From Pseudomonadota bacterium (GTDB taxonomy: Bacteria; Pseudomonadota; Gammaproteobacteria; Steroidobacterales; Steroidobacteraceae): DNA of 7,035 bases. Below, in pieces: positions 4,895 to 7,035 of this stretch. Both the position numbers and the translations under genes were made by a program. The stretch spans positions 1 to 7,035 of the forward strand of contig JAPTUI010000551.1 of NCBI GenBank assembly GCA_028067895.1, given 5' to 3'. The notes beneath the pieces are model-generated. The model had not been told where the DNA came from. It saw only the letters and a program-made list of their open reading frames with translations, and made no database searches. Within the stretch, counting starts at the first letter, position 1. Every line of letters begins with the position of its first letter.

Positions 4895-5362
4895 ATGGCC
4901 AAGATCGAAATAGGAACCAAGGTTCCTGATTTTTCCCTGCCCGCCACGGACGCGGAAACCTTCACGCTCAAGGGCGCGGCCGGCAAAGCACTCGTCATTT
5001 ACTTCTACCCCAAGGACATGACCTCGGGGTGCACCCGCGAATCCCAGGACTTCCGTGACCTGCACGCGGCCTTTGCCAAGGCCGGCGCGCGCATCGTCGG
5101 CATCTCGCGCGACAGCCTCGCCTCGCACGAGAAGTTCAAGAGCAAGGAGCAGTTGCCCTTTGCGCTGCTGTCCGATGCGGACGAGCGGGTGTGCAAGCTG
5201 TTCGACGTGATCCGCGAGAAGAGCCTCTATGGGCGCAAGTACCTCGGCATCGACCGCAGCACGTTCCTGATCGACAAGCGCGGCGTGCTGCGTCAGGAGT
5301 GGCGCAAGGTGAAGGTGCCCGGGCATGCGGCAGAAGTCCTTGAAGCGGCGCGTGCGCTCTGA
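4895..5362 (+). CDS. bcp: Peroxiredoxin of the Bcp/PrxQ family (thiol peroxidase)
   Basis: A 155-residue cytoplasmic peroxidase that reduces hydrogen peroxide and organic hydroperoxides with thiol reductant. The thioredoxin-like fold starts at VPDFSLPATDAETFTL (10-25). The peroxidatic cysteine is C46 in PKDMTSGCTRES, with T43 and the following FRD in place. The family norm is TPGCT; here Ser45 replaces the Pro. The usual resolving cysteine five residues on is Gln51, so this is a one-cysteine-type Bcp by that criterion. The only other cysteine is C100 (DERVCKLFDV), which occurs in some Pseudomonas-type relatives. The C-terminal RSTFLIDKRGVLRQEW and VKVPGHAAEVL stretches are typical. The start is 3 nt after the gcvR stop with no clear ribosome binding site, suggesting coupled translation. 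Confidence 0.95.
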   Translation: MAKIEIGTKVPDFSLPATDAETFTLKGAAGKALVIYFYPKDMTSGCTRESQDFRDLHAAFAKAGARIVGISRDSLASHEKFKSKEQLPFALLSDADERVCKLFDVIREKSLYGRKYLGIDRSTFLIDKRGVLRQEWRKVKVPGHAAEVLEAARAL

Positions 5363-6827
5363 GCCGCCGCTCGCCGCGGACAGCGACGCCGCACCGATGA
5401 CGGCGCACGCCGAGAGCAAATCGCGGCAACACCGAGCGCGGCGCGTATTCGTGCTCGACACGAACGTGCTGATGCACGATCCGACCTGCATCTTCCGCTT
5501 CGAAGAGCACGACGTGTACCTGCCCATGGTCGTGCTCGAGGAACTCGACGCGCACAAGAAGGGCATGTCGGAGGCCTCGCGCAACGTGCGCCAGGCGAGC
5601 CGTTTCCTCGATGACATCATCCGGGGCGCCACCAAGGAGCAGATCGACCGAGGCCTGGCGCTGCCGAGCGGTTTCAGCGGCAATCACGGCAAGAAGCCCA
5701 GTTCCGGACGGCTGTACTTTCAGACCCGTCCGACCGTGAGTGTCACCCCGGCGCTGCAGGTCGCCGGCAACGACAATGCGATCCTCGCCCAGACCCTCAG
5801 CCTGCAGCGCGACCTGCCGGACGCCACCGTGATCCTCGTCTCCAAGGACATCAACCTGCGCATCAAAGCCGCGGTGCTCGGAGTGAACGTCGAGGATTAC
5901 TACAGCGACAAGACCCTCGACGATACCGACGTGCTGTTCGGCGGCATGAGCGAGCTGCCGGCGGATTTCTGGGAGCGCCACGGCCAGGACATGCGCTCCT
6001 GGAAAGAAGGGGAGCGCACGTTCTACGAGATCAAGGGCCCCGCGGTCGGTGAGTGGCAGATCAATCAGGGCCTCTATGAGTCCGCCGAGCACGGCATCGA
6101 GGGCATCGTGCGGCACATTGACGGCGAACGTGCTGTCATCGAGTTGCTGCGCGATCATCGCAGCGAACGGCATGCGGTCTGGGGCATCAACGCGCGCAAT
6201 CGCGAGCAGAACTTCGCACTCAATCTGCTGATGGATCCGCAGATCGATTTTGTCAGCATTCTGGGGCCGGCGGGCACGGGCAAGACGCTGCTCACGCTCG
6301 CCGCCGGGCTGCTGCAGACGCTCGAGAGCAATCGCTTCGTCGAGATCATCATGACGCGGGTGACCATCCCGCTCGGGGAGGACATCGGGTTCCTGCCCGG
6401 GACCGAAGAGGAGAAAATGGAGCCCTGGATGGGCGCACTGATGGACAACCTCGAGGTGCTCACCGGCAGCCAGGAAGGCGGCAACTGGGGCCGGGCCGCC
6501 ACGCAGGACCTGCTGCGCAACCGCATCAAGATCCGCTCCCTGAATTTCATGCGGGGCCGGACCTTCCTGAACCGCTTCGTGATTCTCGACGAGGCCCAGA
6601 ACCTCACTCCGAAGCAGATGAAGGCGCTGATCACCCGGGCCGGGCCGGGCACGAAGCTCGCCTGCCTCGGTAACGTGTCGCAGATCGACACACCGTACCT
6701 CACCGAGACGACCTCCGGCCTCACCTATGCCGTGAGCCGGTTCCGCGGCTGGCCGCACTCCGGCCACGTGACGCTGGTCCGCGGGGAGCGCTCCCGCCTG
6801 GCGGACTTCGCCTCGGACATCCTGTAA
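5325..6827 (+). CDS. PIN domain-PhoH fusion ATPase (PhoH2/YlaK type)
   Basis: A 500-residue protein joining an N-terminal PIN ribonuclease domain (about 41-190) to a C-terminal PhoH ATPase (about 290-495). PIN acidic residues are visible: D45 (LDTN), E72/E73 (VLEELD), D150 (GNDNAIL) and D175 (SKDINLRIKA). PhoH has Walker A GPAGTGKT (314-321), Walker B FVILDEAQN (418-426) and the LGNVSQIDTPYL stretch (448-459). Relatives such as mycobacterial PhoH2 act as RNA-unwinding nucleases; the role in this lineage is not established. ATG 5325 overlaps bcp by 38 bp and has GAAGG 9 nt upstream. ATG 5397 removes 24 residues without homology, avoids the overlap and gives a more typical 476 residues, but has no ribosome binding site. 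The start is therefore open; the rest is certain. Co-directional with gcvR and bcp, so probably one transcript. Confidence 0.95.
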   Translation: MRQKSLKRRVRSEPPLAADSDAAPMTAHAESKSRQHRARRVFVLDTNVLMHDPTCIFRFEEHDVYLPMVVLEELDAHKKGMSEASRNVRQASRFLDDIIRGATKEQIDRGLALPSGFSGNHGKKPSSGRLYFQTRPTVSVTPALQVAGNDNAILAQTLSLQRDLPDATVILVSKDINLRIKAAVLGVNVEDYYSDKTLDDTDVLFGGMSELPADFWERHGQDMRSWKEGERTFYEIKGPAVGEWQINQGLYESAEHGIEGIVRHIDGERAVIELLRDHRSERHAVWGINARNREQNFALNLLMDPQIDFVSILGPAGTGKTLLTLAAGLLQTLESNRFVEIIMTRVTIPLGEDIGFLPGTEEEKMEPWMGALMDNLEVLTGSQEGGNWGRAATQDLLRNRIKIRSLNFMRGRTFLNRFVILDEAQNLTPKQMKALITRAGPGTKLACLGNVSQIDTPYLTETTSGLTYAVSRFRGWPHSGHVTLVRGERSRLADFASDIL

Positions 6828-6897
6828 GCTGCCGTCCATACCGGCACGCGGTTCCGCGGCTGAAGAAATGCAAGTTTCTGTTCGCAAAGGGAAACCG

Positions 6898-7035
6898 ATG
6901 GGCGCTCTGCGAGGTCCTAGCTGCATGCGCTTGCTCGTATGGATAGTGCTGGCTGCCTTCATGAATGCAGCGCTGGCGGCTCCGGCCGTGCAGGTGCCGC
7001 CCTCGGCCGTCGTGCCACCGCCGCTGCCCCCGATC
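6898..7035 (+). CDS. N-terminus of an exported protein of unknown function (runs off right edge)
   Basis: The first 46 codons of a gene cut by the window end. Three in-frame ATGs are possible: 6868 (weak site), 6898 (AGGGA 5 nt upstream) and 6925 (GAGGT 9 nt upstream). From 6925 the product begins MRLLVWIVLAAFMNAALA followed by AP, a Sec signal peptide with a probable cut after ALA. The mature part seen so far is Val/Pro-rich (QVPPSAVVPPPLPP), typical of a flexible linker or periplasmic tether. It is 70 bp after the phoH-type gene; that gap holds an imperfect CGCGG-TT-CCGCG hairpin (6847-6858) without a T-run. I cannot name the family from this fragment. Confidence 0.7.
   Translation, partial: MGALRGPSCMRLLVWIVLAAFMNAALAAPAVQVPPSAVVPPPLPPI

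Noticed and set aside
4238..5683. 481-codon open frame on the minus strand
   Set aside because: Antisense to gcvR, bcp and the start of the PIN-PhoH gene, all of which have conserved family motifs on the plus strand.
6847..6858. Rho-independent terminator after the PIN-PhoH gene
   Set aside because: The CGCGG/CCGCG hairpin has only a 2-base loop and is followed by GCTGAAG, with no run of T.
5136..6962. 608-codon open frame on the minus strand
   Set aside because: It lies antisense to the clearly recognisable PIN-PhoH gene and the end of bcp. Its product is low in recognisable motifs and is the usual by-product of GC-rich codon use.

Overview
The window is GC-rich DNA from a gammaproteobacterial chromosome. 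It has two unlike halves: a mobile island on the left (about 1-2588) and conserved housekeeping genes on the right (about 2588-7035). The housekeeping order, small lipoprotein - dapA on the minus strand and gcvR - bcp on the plus strand, matches the familiar bamC-dapA / gcvR-bcp block of gammaproteobacteria. A PIN-PhoH ATPase gene follows bcp. This points to a high-GC lineage such as the Xanthomonadales/Nevskiales group; that placement is inferred from gene order and protein character, not from a search.

Island (1-2588). A complete P4-type tyrosine integrase (1411-2457, minus) lies 130 bp from the 3' end of an intact tRNA-Ser(GGA) gene (2588-2679, minus). This is the classical arrangement of an element inserted at a tRNA 3' end. 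Away from the tRNA come three tightly packed small plus-strand genes (626-1033, 1030-1221, 1223-1447). The last looks like a small helix-turn-helix excisionase/AlpA-type protein, and its 3' end overlaps the integrase 3' end. Divergent from these genes, and running off the left edge, is the N-terminal part of a protein with MobV/Pre-like relaxase features (1-374, minus). Between the relaxase-like gene and the small operon is a 251-bp non-coding stretch full of short-loop inverted repeats, including a perfect 14-bp palindrome. It is the best candidate in the window for an oriT / mob control region. The other island end is outside the window.

Chromosomal part. The minus strand carries dapA (lysine/diaminopimelate synthesis), then a 97-residue lipoprotein in the place normally held by bamC, then tRNA-Ser. 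The lipoprotein looks like only the N-terminal segment of BamC. A 252-bp intergenic region separates dapA from divergent gcvR and holds a good -10 box for dapA and a 16-bp palindrome. On the plus strand gcvR (double-ACT regulator), bcp (peroxiredoxin lacking the usual second cysteine) and a PIN-PhoH gene are tightly packed or overlapping and are probably co-transcribed. A new gene for an exported protein starts near 6898 and runs off the right edge.

The most interesting region is the mobilizable-island module on the left: relaxase-like gene, palindrome-rich intergenic region, small operon and integrase. The reduced BamC-like lipoprotein comes next.
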